NCBI GenBank assembly: GCA_020216785.1
Contig: JAIWNO010000026.1
Coordinates: 1 to 10,000 of the forward strand
Length of the DNA: 10,000 nucleotides
Reading direction: 5' to 3'
Origin: Desulfomonile sp.
GTDB lineage: Bacteria > Desulfobacterota > Desulfomonilia > Desulfomonilales > Desulfomonilaceae
Shown: in pieces, positions 1 to 4,742 of the stretch
Position numbering within the stretch: the stretch's first letter is position 1
Layout: each line of letters begins with the position of its first letter
Notes under the pieces: model-generated
The model's input: only the letters and a program-made list of their open reading frames with translations
What the model was told of the DNA's origin: nothing
The model's database searches: none
Translations under genes and position numbers: made by a program

Positions 1-101
1 ACCTGTCCGTTGCCGCATGCCTGGAAGACGTCGCGTCGTCGGCAGCCACGGTCAAAGTACTGGGATCGTTCCCGGCGCATCAGGTGCCGATGGTGGTATA
101 G
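1..101 (+). CDS. Probable C-terminal end of prephenate dehydratase (ACT domain), partial
   Basis: The frame starting at base 3 is open to the TAG at 99-101 and gives 32 residues, including LEDVASSAATVKVLGSFPA. A predicted helix followed by a strand reading VKVLGSFP matches the usual end of prephenate dehydratase (PheA), where the C-terminal phenylalanine-binding ACT domain finishes with a motif like VKVLGSYP. PheA converts prephenate to phenylpyruvate in phenylalanine synthesis. Only the last 33 codons are present, so the catalytic domain cannot be seen. The nearby trp operon makes an aromatic amino acid gene plausible, but roughly 4 kb of unrelated DNA separates them. The other two frames look less protein-like. 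The family assignment is an inference from a very short stretch. Confidence 0.45.
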   Translation, partial: LSVAACLEDVASSAATVKVLGSFPAHQVPMVV

Positions 102-175
102 ACTACGGGAGATATTCTAAGAGCTTGGACGGTGGACGATTTTGCCATCATCCGGAATGGTTTTTTGCGTCTCTC

Positions 176-204
176 TTGACTTATGTATACGACTGTAATA
201 TACA
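176..204 (+). promoter_or_regulatory. Putative sigma-70 promoter of the brnT-antitoxin operon
   Basis: TTGACT (176-181) and TATACA (199-204) are separated by exactly 17 bases, a good match to -35 and -10 consensus hexamers. Transcription would begin near 211. That lies downstream of the ATG codons at 183 and 207, so neither can be the start used from this promoter. Confidence 0.6.
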
Positions 205-207
205 TAA
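181..207 (+). promoter_or_regulatory. Operator-like inverted repeat over the toxin-antitoxin promoter
   Basis: TTATGTATA (181-189) and TATACATAA (199-207) are perfect 9-base inverted arms separated by 9 bases. They cover the promoter spacer and the -10 box. BrnA-type and other ribbon-helix-helix antitoxins are known to repress their own operons by binding such palindromes, so this is the likely site for the antitoxin encoded at 533-796. The symmetry is seen directly; the binding protein is inferred. Confidence 0.6.
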
Positions 208-226
208 TGGCAAGAACCATGGTCAA

Positions 227-235
227 GAAGGTGGG
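227..235 (+). promoter_or_regulatory. Ribosome binding site that supports the GTG start of brnT
   Basis: A purine-rich stretch, GAAGGTGGG, ends 7 bases before the GTG at 243. The in-frame ATG codons at 183, 207 and 219 have no comparable Shine-Dalgarno sequence at a proper distance, and the first two lie inside the promoter. Confidence 0.45.
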
Positions 236-242
236 AAACGAC

Positions 243-536
243 GTGGAACTCGATAAGCTCTCCCAGTGCCGCGGGTTCGAGAGGGATGAAGGAAATGCGG
301 ATAAGAACTGGATCAAACACAAGGTGTCTCGATTGGAATGCGAGCAGGTCTTCTTCAATCTCCCTCTCGTCGTTGGCGGTGATCCAAAGCATTCGCAGAT
401 GGAAGGTCGATACTTCGCATTAGGCCAAACCAATACAGGTCGAGAGCTGTTCGTCGTGTTCACCGTCCGGGGCGACAGAATCCGCGTCATTTCAGCTCGG
501 GACATGAATTCGAAGGAAAGGCGGATTTTATCATGA
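243..536 (+). CDS. brnT: BrnT family toxin (type II toxin-antitoxin, RelE-like fold)
   Basis: The product (97 residues from the GTG) is a BrnT-type toxin. BrnT proteins are small RelE-fold ribonucleases that inhibit translation and are neutralised by a co-encoded DNA-binding antitoxin. The family pattern is visible: FERDEGNADKNWIKHKV (residues 12-28, corresponding to the usual FEWDxxKxxxNxxKHGV), then PLVVGGDPKHSQMEGRYFALGQT, and the C-terminal core VVFTVRGDRIRVISAR with a closing KERR. The N-terminal motif deviates: Arg replaces the usual Trp and Lys replaces the Gly after KH. GTG 243 is chosen because it has a Shine-Dalgarno sequence and yields the normal family length; ATG 219 is the main alternative, and ATG 183 or 207 would fall inside the promoter. 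The stop overlaps the next start in an ATGA, typical of co-translated toxin-antitoxin pairs. Confidence 0.85.
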   Translation: MELDKLSQCRGFERDEGNADKNWIKHKVSRLECEQVFFNLPLVVGGDPKHSQMEGRYFALGQTNTGRELFVVFTVRGDRIRVISARDMNSKERRILS

Positions 537-796
537 AAAAGAAAATCCCGAAATTCGACAATGAAGACCAGGAACGCGACTTTTGGGCGAGTCACGACTC
601 GACGGAGTACGTCCGCTGGGAAAGAGGAAAACGAATCAAATTCCCCAATCTGAAGCCGTCCACAAGGACGATCTCTGTCAGACTCCCCGAATCAATGCTC
701 GAAGACCTGAAGATGCTTGCGAACAAGAGAGACGTTCCGTATCAATCATTGCTGAAGATCTTCCTCGCGGAGCGCATCAAGGAAGAGCTTGGATAG
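533..796 (+). CDS. CopG-type ribbon-helix-helix antitoxin partnering BrnT
   Basis: This 87-residue protein matches the CopG-type antitoxin family commonly encoded beside BrnT (PF12441/COG5304 type). The N-terminal part, IPKFDNEDQERDFWASHDSTEYVRW, is the toxin-binding signature, with the characteristic acidic FWxxHD segment. FPNLKPST (about residues 37-44) links to the ribbon-helix-helix DNA-binding domain: strand TISVRLPE, helix MLEDLKMLANKRDV, and a second helix PYQSLLKIFLAERIKEEL. Its role would be to bind and inactivate the upstream toxin and, as a dimer, to repress the operon, probably at the inverted repeat at 181-207. It starts within the toxin stop codon (ATGA overlap), with GGCGGA at 520-525 as a plausible ribosome binding site. 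Length is normal and no defect is visible. Confidence 0.88.
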   Translation: MKKKIPKFDNEDQERDFWASHDSTEYVRWERGKRIKFPNLKPSTRTISVRLPESMLEDLKMLANKRDVPYQSLLKIFLAERIKEELG

Positions 797-865
797 AGCC
801 GATCCCAATTACCGGCCCGCCTCGGGACCGCCAACCGCTCCCAACGTCCACGGAAGCGAAATGGT

Positions 866-909
866 TTGTCTGATCGCTTAATCGGTGCTATTAAGAGTAC
901 TATTAAGAG
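866..909 (+). promoter_or_regulatory. Putative promoter with tandem direct-repeat operator of the phd-parE module
   Basis: TTGTCT (866-871) and TATTAA (889-894), 17 bases apart, form a moderate sigma-70 promoter. CTATTAAGAG occurs twice, at 888-897 and 900-909, a 12-base period; the first copy covers the -10 box. A related inverted core CTTAAT lies at 877-882. Phd/YefM antitoxins repress their own operons, so these repeats are the likely binding sites. Otherwise 797-927 holds no gene. Confidence 0.45.
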
Positions 910-927
910 ACCAAGACGGGGGGAGCT

Positions 928-1203
928 ATGGACAGACCGACCAAATTCTCCGAAGACATCGTCCCGCTGAGCGATTTGAAAGTGAACCCTGGCCGAGTCG
1001 TGGGCCAGGTTGATACGACCCACAGGCCGGTCCTGTTGACCAACAGGGGACGGGGCGTGGCCGTTGTTCTGTCGCTAAGGGATTACGAGGAGCAAACCGA
1101 AGAGCGGGCATTCCTCCGTGGTGTGGTCCAAGGACTCATGGACCTGGAAGAGGGGCGAGAAATGGATCTCGCAGACGTGAAGAAGCGTCTTGGCTTGAGC
1201 TGA
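928..1203 (+). CDS. Phd/YefM family antitoxin
   Basis: This 91-residue protein is a Phd/YefM-type antitoxin. The N-terminal DNA-binding and dimerisation fold (about residues 8-55) is recognisable: SEDIVPLSDLKVNPGRVVGQV, then the strand-loop-strand RPVLLTNRGRGVAVVLSLRDYEE. In this family, 'PV.iTn.G...aVl.s...y' is the core. The charged C-terminal tail, ending in AFLRGVVQGLMDLEEGREMDLADVKKRLGLS, is the part expected to fold onto the toxin. Its role is to neutralise the RelE/ParE-like toxin encoded three bases downstream and to repress the operon. The ATG at 928 follows a run GGGGGGAG (918-925), a strong but closely placed ribosome binding site. Length is normal. It is unrelated in family to the antitoxin at 533-796. 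Confidence 0.88.
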   Translation: MDRPTKFSEDIVPLSDLKVNPGRVVGQVDTTHRPVLLTNRGRGVAVVLSLRDYEEQTEERAFLRGVVQGLMDLEEGREMDLADVKKRLGLS

Positions 1204-1206
1204 TAC

Positions 1207-1506
1207 ATGCCACGGAAGAGGAAGATCTCTTTTGCCGTCTCTGCGGTGGAGGACCTTGAGGTAATCCGCACTTGGTACGCAGATCAGCAAATTCCGGAAG
1301 TGGGGGAGCAACTCCTGAGGGAGATAGTTGCCGCGGTGGAAAGGCACGCCGACTTTCCCCAGAGCGGCAGAATCGTGCCCGAGTTCGGCATCGTCCATTT
1401 GAGAGAGATCATACATGCGCCGTTTCGTGTGATCTATCGCCTTGACAAAAGTAAAGTTCGCATCGTCCGGGTTTGGCGCAGTGAGCGGGAACTCAAGATG
1501 CCCTGA
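1207..1506 (+). CDS. RelE/ParE family toxin
   Basis: This 99-residue protein is a RelE/ParE superfamily toxin. Diagnostic elements are FAVSAVEDLEVIRTWYADQ near the N-terminus (first strand and helix), the long helix VGEQLLREIVAAVERHADFPQSGRIVPEF (the family's 'L...P..GR.vpe' turn), and the C-terminal strands LREIIHAPFRVIYRLDKSKVRIVRVWRSEREL. ParE-like members poison DNA gyrase and RelE-like members cleave mRNA at the ribosome; sequence alone does not decide which. The pattern LREII.APFRVIYR is closer to ParE. The start lies three bases after the antitoxin stop with only a weak ribosome binding site, suggesting translational coupling. No truncation is seen, so the module is probably functional. 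Confidence 0.87.
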   Translation: MPRKRKISFAVSAVEDLEVIRTWYADQQIPEVGEQLLREIVAAVERHADFPQSGRIVPEFGIVHLREIIHAPFRVIYRLDKSKVRIVRVWRSERELKMP

Positions 1507-1755
1507 ATGTGGTTTCCAGCTGGAGTAATTTTCAGGAGTCCTTACGAAAGGGTATCAGGCTGCCGGAATTTCTCCCGGCAATCGAGGTCGGAGGCATCGC
1601 GACAGCAAGGAGGCATTTGCATGAAGTGCGCTCCGATGTTCATGTTCAAAACGAGGCGCCCCATGCTTACAACGACCGTGTTACTGATTTGATGACGCAT
1701 TCCCATGAAAGTCGTCCCATGACACCTGCTATCGGGTGTGCGTATGGGGAGGTGC

Positions 1756-1780
1756 GGAGGGGAGATGGAGTCTCCCCTCC
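1756..1780. repeat. Perfect 10-bp inverted repeat (hairpin)
   Basis: GGAGGGGAGA (1756-1765) and TCTCCCCTCC (1771-1780) are perfect inverted arms around a 5-base loop. No T-run follows on either side, so it does not look like an intrinsic terminator. Its role is unknown. Confidence 0.65.
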
Positions 1781-2242
1781 ACAGGATGGCGCAGCGTGGC
1801 GCTCTTAATACCCATCTCCGAGGCGAAACCACGGAGCGTTCACCGAAGCCGACGACTTTCATGATTCGTTGTGCCCAAAACCGGGGCATGGGAGTTGGTA
1901 TTTCGGGCATCTCCGTGGTGGCCACCTTCGGGCGCAGCGCGAGGAGTTTCTCTCTCCGCGCGAAACAAATTCCCTGGAACCTTCCCACACGCCGGGTGTC
2001 GTTATCAACGGAGTCCATGTGCAAGGCGCAGATGAGGAGTGCGCCTGTCGTCCTTCATGCCTCAAGAGAATGCGCCATGGAGCACTAGACCAGATGCATT
2101 GATTGGCGGTTCTCCGGAGAGCAGAGACCACATGGGCTCTTGCTGTTATCAATCTCTCCCCTTTTGCCTATCGCACTTATTTGCCGGTCTGGAATGTAAC
2201 TAAGTGTTCAATTTCGCTGAGACAGCGACGAGTTGCAGGCAG

Positions 2243-2305
2243 TATTGACGGGACAGGCATCCTGTCTGTCCCCATCAATAAGATGACTGGCTGGATGCCT
2301 GTTCC
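2243..2305. repeat. Composite inverted repeat with alternative hairpins
   Basis: Two overlapping foldbacks share one arm. TATTGACGGGACAG (2243-2256) pairs with CTGTCCCCATCAATA (2266-2280) except for one inserted or mismatched position. GGGACAGGCATCC (2250-2262) also pairs with GGATGCCTGTTCC (2293-2305) over 13 positions, including one G-U pair. The GGGACAGGCATCC core resembles dispersed intergenic repeats seen in many bacterial genomes; that link is from memory and not tested. Confidence 0.6.
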
Positions 2306-2725
2306 ACCAACTTGGTCGTCTCGAGTCCTTTTGCACTATCCCCAATGGAAGACGCGTTGCCCCAATTGCAAAACGAAGTCTCAGGGGGTCCGCCCAACCG
2401 CCTCACTTAAATCGTTTCGCACGCGTCCAGACGCCCGTCACGGCACATGCAACTCCACCCGATCGGGCAGCAGCCGGCAGCTTCATCATTGGGACACCGT
2501 TCGCACCGGTAATACGTTGGAGGGCAACCAATCAGCCTGCTCGCGGGAACCGGCTTTCTTGATTTCCCGCTGTGTGGAGATCTTTCGTCCATTGCAGCTC
2601 TCCTTTCAGTCGCCCAAAGTGTTGGGCTTCAAACAATACGATGCTGTTCCGCTCCAGAAGATTCGGCATAACGTCGGACCACAGTAAGAGATACCGCTTT
2701 GGTCGCGCTCATGACCTAAAGACAT

Positions 2726-2751
2726 GGTCTCCCGCTCGCGCGCGAATGACG
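2726..2751. repeat. Degenerate REP-like palindrome
   Basis: GGTCTCCCGCTCGCGC followed by GCGAATGACG resembles the widespread proteobacterial palindrome GGATTCCCGC...GCGGGAATGACG, with several substitutions. Copies of that element lie mostly between genes. Similarity is judged by eye. Confidence 0.4.
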
Positions 2752-2783
2752 GAGGCGCCGACACCCGGGACCGAACCGGGGAA
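2751..2783 (-). other. tRNA 3'-end-like stem-loop (possible tRNA or att remnant)
   Basis: Read on the reverse strand, CCCGG-TTCGGTC-CCGGG (2780-2764) has the size of a tRNA T-arm: 5-bp stem and 7-base loop beginning TTC. It is followed by CGGCGCCTCC, which resembles an acceptor-stem end. However, the loop lacks the conserved A at position 58, three extra bases (TGT) separate the arm from that end, and no anticodon arm is found upstream in the reverse orientation. It is at most a fragment. It could instead be a simple hairpin downstream of the reverse-strand gene that stops at 2793, but no T-run follows. Confidence 0.25.
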
Positions 2784-2792
2784 TCAACAAGC

Positions 2793-3944
2793 TTAATATC
2801 GTAATATCGCGGCCACTTCTGCCCGATCGGGCATGTTCTCCATCTCTACCGCGTAGACTGTCCCGCCGTTCAGCAGAGTTTGTGCTGCGGCATAATCCAA
2901 CAAATCACCCGCGCCCGGAGCACCCGGTTGGAGCTTGGTCACTTCCTCAGTTGAAGAGTCGAATTCACCCCAGAGATGGACCCCAATCGGAACGAACAGG
3001 ACATCGACCCTCCCGTGATACGCCGCTCTGACGACCTCTTCCAAACGGGAAGCCGTCTTTCCCGTGTTGGCCAATTCCCGAAATCGTGCTTTGTTCTTGC
3101 GGAGGTCGCTCTCGAAGTACGGGACTACAATGTCTACGGCCTTTTTGTGTAGCGCGTCCACCGCTACCTCTTCAGGGTTGCCCGATACGGGCTGATCCAA
3201 GACGCGAGGATACGCTGTTGCCTGCTTGAAAATGGGGACGAGATAATCCACCGAGGCTATGACGAGGGGCGCGCGCTCCTCCCGTAGAATCTTCTGAAGC
3301 CCTCTGTCAACCTCTTGAAAGAACCGTCGTATACGATCTTTGGCGTCGTCTATGCCGACACCGTGACCATGAAATGTTGCGCTTTGTCTACCGCCCCCAC
3401 TTGAAGTATGCGCATGGAGCTGGAGCGGTTTCTCATTTTCGTCGTATCTGAGCGCCTCCTCGAGACTTCGGGGCACACCGGGCAATTCGACCTCGCTGAA
3501 ATGGTACTTCGTGCACAGAAGAAGGCGCACGTCATTTTGACTAAGCGCCAGGACGTAGAATCGGCCGTCACCTGTGAGCAGCGGCAGGATCGGTTTGGTG
3601 TGAAAGCGGTCCGTTACCACTACCAATTCCTCGAACTTAATTGGCAGGCGGTAGGGCCGGGCCAAGTCCCGCGAGAGAAAAAGCGCCAATCCATCGCTCT
3701 GATGATGCCAGAAGGGCCGGTCCTCAGATAGCCTGCGAGCGGGCTCCATCAACAGGTCTCTATCCTTTGCCCCGACTCCCGCGAGTTTCTCCTCGGCCTT
3801 CTTCAAGAGGTTCTTGAACCTGATTTGGTTTTCCTGCACGCGTGGAGTCACGCGATGTGTAGGCATGTAGATGGATACACACCACTCTTCCTCTTTTCCC
3901 ATCAAGAGACTCAGGTCACCAATCACGAACAGATCCGATTGCAT
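2793..3944 (-). CDS. baeRF-like protein (bacterial archaeo-eukaryotic release factor family)
   Basis: From the ATG at 3944 the product has 383 residues. I chose this start because AAGGAG lies 7 bases upstream; the in-frame ATG at 4007 adds a Gly/Pro/Arg-rich stretch that does not look like protein. The N-terminal WCVSIYMPTHRVTPRVQENQIRFKNLLKKAEEKL (about 21-54) matches the opening strand and helix of baeRF proteins ('vSlylPt...... .n.irlknll..ae'). The middle contains SGGGRQSATFHGHGVGIDDAKDRIRRFFQEVDRGL (182-216) and then a domain with LVIASVDYLVPIFKQ. The C-terminal part, VRAAYHGRVDVLFVPIGVHLWGEFD, has a typical eL30-like layout. baeRFs are homologous to eRF1/Pelota-type factors and are predicted to act on stalled ribosomes; I know no defined substrate. 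It is soluble, with no signal peptide or membrane segment, monocistronic here and divergent from the trp operon. Confidence 0.65.
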   Translation of the reverse strand: MQSDLFVIGDLSLLMGKEEEWCVSIYMPTHRVTPRVQENQIRFKNLLKKAEEKLAGVGAKDRDLLMEPARRLSEDRPFWHHQSDGLALFLSRDLARPYRLPIKFEELVVVTDRFHTKPILPLLTGDGRFYVLALSQNDVRLLLCTKYHFSEVELPGVPRSLEEALRYDENEKPLQLHAHTSSGGGRQSATFHGHGVGIDDAKDRIRRFFQEVDRGLQKILREERAPLVIASVDYLVPIFKQATAYPRVLDQPVSGNPEEVAVDALHKKAVDIVVPYFESDLRKNKARFRELANTGKTASRLEEVVRAAYHGRVDVLFVPIGVHLWGEFDSSTEEVTKLQPGAPGAGDLLDYAAAQTLLNGGTVYAVEMENMPDRAEVAAILRY

Positions 3945-4309
3945 GGCATAACTCCTTGTGATACCGGAGCCGCGGCCCCTCGGCGTGGGGGCTCCGCTGG
4001 ACTTCACAGGATACGATCGGTCAAACCACAGGCCAAGATCTCCACCATTGTATCATTTTATGTACCGGCTCAAATGCTTCGTCTGAATTTCATTGCCTTC
4101 GTCGCGATCCAACCAATGCCGCCTGCTCAAATCGTAGTCGCTCAAGCCGGAGACTGCAAAGAGTCCGGTGGGTCCTTGCCGAGATCACGACGGGCCCCAT
4201 AGAGATATCTCCTGATTTTGGCTCGCGGACCGGTTTCCAGTTTCGGGATCTCCGGGTTTGAAAAAGCGGCTCCGGAGCCAGTCCTTTCGTGGGAATCGAA
4301 AAATTCTGG
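3945..4309. other. Divergent intergenic region between the baeRF-like gene and the trp promoter
   Basis: I find no gene here. The 5' leader of the reverse-strand gene would carry a GC-rich hairpin: CGGAGC (3965-3970) with GCTCCG (3991-3996) and CCCC (3976-3979) with GGGG (3987-3990), about 10 bases upstream of its ribosome binding site. A perfect 12-base palindrome, GGCTCCGGAGCC, is at 4268-4279, 30 bases before the trp -35 box, where a regulator could bind. I saw no clear TrpR-type operator. Confidence 0.45.
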
Positions 4310-4338
4310 TTGACAGGGTTCTGCCGCATGTGTACCCT
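4310..4338 (+). promoter_or_regulatory. Putative trp operon promoter
   Basis: A perfect -35 hexamer TTGACA (4310-4315) is followed after exactly 17 bases by TACCCT (4333-4338), a weaker -10 (TA at the start and T at the end match). Transcription would start near 4345, about 18 bases before the leader peptide start. This fits the compact layout of attenuator-controlled trp operons. Confidence 0.6.
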
Positions 4339-4362
4339 GATTTCCCAGCAGGTACGAATCTC

Positions 4363-4437
4363 ATGATGTTCTTGAACACCCTCAACAACTGGTGGTGGCG
4401 CTGGATAATCGGACACGGGAGGTCTGCCTGCGGTTAG
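4363..4437 (+). CDS. trpL: trp operon leader peptide
   Basis: This 24-codon open frame (ATG ATG TTC ... TAG) encodes MMFLNTLNNWWWRWIIGHGR followed by SACG. It contains four Trp codons (4390-4398 in tandem and 4402-4404), a density expected only in a tryptophan leader. In trp attenuation, a ribosome stalled at these codons when charged tRNA-Trp is scarce prevents formation of the terminator and lets transcription enter trpE. The Trp codons lie just before the first arm (4409-4416) of a leader hairpin, and an intrinsic terminator follows at 4476-4505, the same relative arrangement as in enterobacteria. AGGT at 4350-4353 is a modest ribosome binding site; either ATG at 4363 or 4366 could be used. 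Stop codon TAG overlaps the second hairpin arm. Confidence 0.9.
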   Translation: MMFLNTLNNWWWRWIIGHGRSACG

Positions 4438-4492
4438 TGCCGGAATCATAACGGACTGAAAGAGCAATCGGAAACAAAGGCCACGGGCAACC
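4409..4492 (+). promoter_or_regulatory. Attenuator pairing regions 1, 2 and 3
   Basis: Region 1 (4409-4416, TCGGACAC) pairs with region 2 (4437-4443, GTGCCGG) over seven pairs including one wobble, with A4413 bulged. Region 2 can instead pair with region 3: GTG and CC (4437-4441) with GGCCAC (4479-4484), C4481 bulged, plus GGTT (4432-4435) with AACC (4489-4492). That alternative would break the terminator. Pairings were found by eye, with no energies calculated. Confidence 0.55.
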
Positions 4493-4505
4493 CCCGTGGC
4501 CTTTT
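4476..4505 (+). terminator. Intrinsic terminator of the trp attenuator (3:4 hairpin)
   Basis: AAAGGCCACGGG (4476-4487) and CCCGTGGCCTTT (4493-4504) form a perfect 12-bp stem with a 5-base loop, ending in a TTTT run (4502-4505). It stands 38 bases after the leader peptide stop and well before trpE, so its expected role is premature termination when tryptophan is plentiful. Confidence 0.9.
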
Positions 4506-4541
4506 CGCGTGTACGGGCCGGCAGCGGCGTCAAGCTGCAAG

Positions 4542-4610
4542 AGTTTTGGGCATAGTTGCCGGGGATGTCCTTTTTGAAAAAGGGTATCCCCGGACCCCTT
4601 CCCCAAAACT
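4542..4610. repeat. Long three-tier palindrome between attenuator and trpE
   Basis: Nested inverted arms are visible: AGTTTTGGG (4542-4550) with CCCAAAACT (4602-4610); CCGGGGAT (4559-4566) with ATCCCCGG (4586-4593); and CCTTTTT (4569-4575) with AAAAAGG (4577-4583), joined by G-U pairs. In RNA the inner part would be a stem of about 17 pairs. It looks like an intergenic palindromic repeat element rather than a protein site. It lies in the trp mRNA leader, so it may add a pause or partial terminator. The remaining leader to 4742 holds no gene. Confidence 0.7.
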
Positions 4611-4742
4611 TCTCACACCCGGCGCTGTCTCGACGCCCGCGAGTACCTTAACCGCTTAACGATGTGTCCCTTTGGGCGAGTTTTCCGTCCGCCCCCCAAG
4701 GACATTGAAAACGACCAACGGACAACAAAGGATTTTGTCGCC

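Larger units (their letters stand above)
1507..2792. other. 1.3-kb stretch without a convincing gene
   Basis: The open frames here are short, overlap on both strands, lack good ribosome binding sites and have protein sequences rich in Arg, Pro, Cys, Trp and Ser with no recognisable domain. Examples are forward frames 1509-1808 and 2103-2687 and reverse frame 1542-2024. I read it as noncoding or decayed DNA. It holds inverted repeats at 1561-1580, 1756-1780 and 2243-2305, a 10-base palindrome GGTGGCCACC at 1917-1926, a REP-like palindrome at 2726-2751 and a T-arm-like hairpin at 2764-2780. A small unrecognised gene cannot be excluded. Confidence 0.6.

Noticed and set aside
145..166. Possible terminator after the PheA-like fragment (CCAT...ATGG plus TTTTTT)
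   Set aside because: The stem has only four base pairs with an 8-base loop; the T-run is real but the hairpin is too weak to call.
888..909. CRISPR-like repeats
   Set aside because: There are only two 10-base copies with a 2-base gap; they fit a promoter operator, not a repeat-spacer array.
1561..1580. TGCCGG/CCGGCA foldback as terminator of the phd-parE operon
   Set aside because: It has a six-base stem, an 8-base loop and no T-run.
1542..2024. 160-codon reverse-strand frame
   Set aside because: Composition is unlike the real genes here, there is no good start signal, and it spans the GGAGGGGAGA hairpin.
2103..2687. 194-codon forward frame in the gene-free stretch
   Set aside because: It begins with TTG, lacks a ribosome binding site, has no domain I recognise and runs straight through the inverted repeats at 2243-2305.
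4268..4279. GGCTCCGGAGCC palindrome as a TrpR operator
   Set aside because: The palindrome is real, but it does not resemble the known CTAG-containing trp operator and lies upstream of the -35 box.
4662..4742. Longer trpE start at ATG 4662
   Set aside because: It has no ribosome binding site and adds 27 residues not resembling TrpE; ATG 4743 has AAAGGA and the normal family start.
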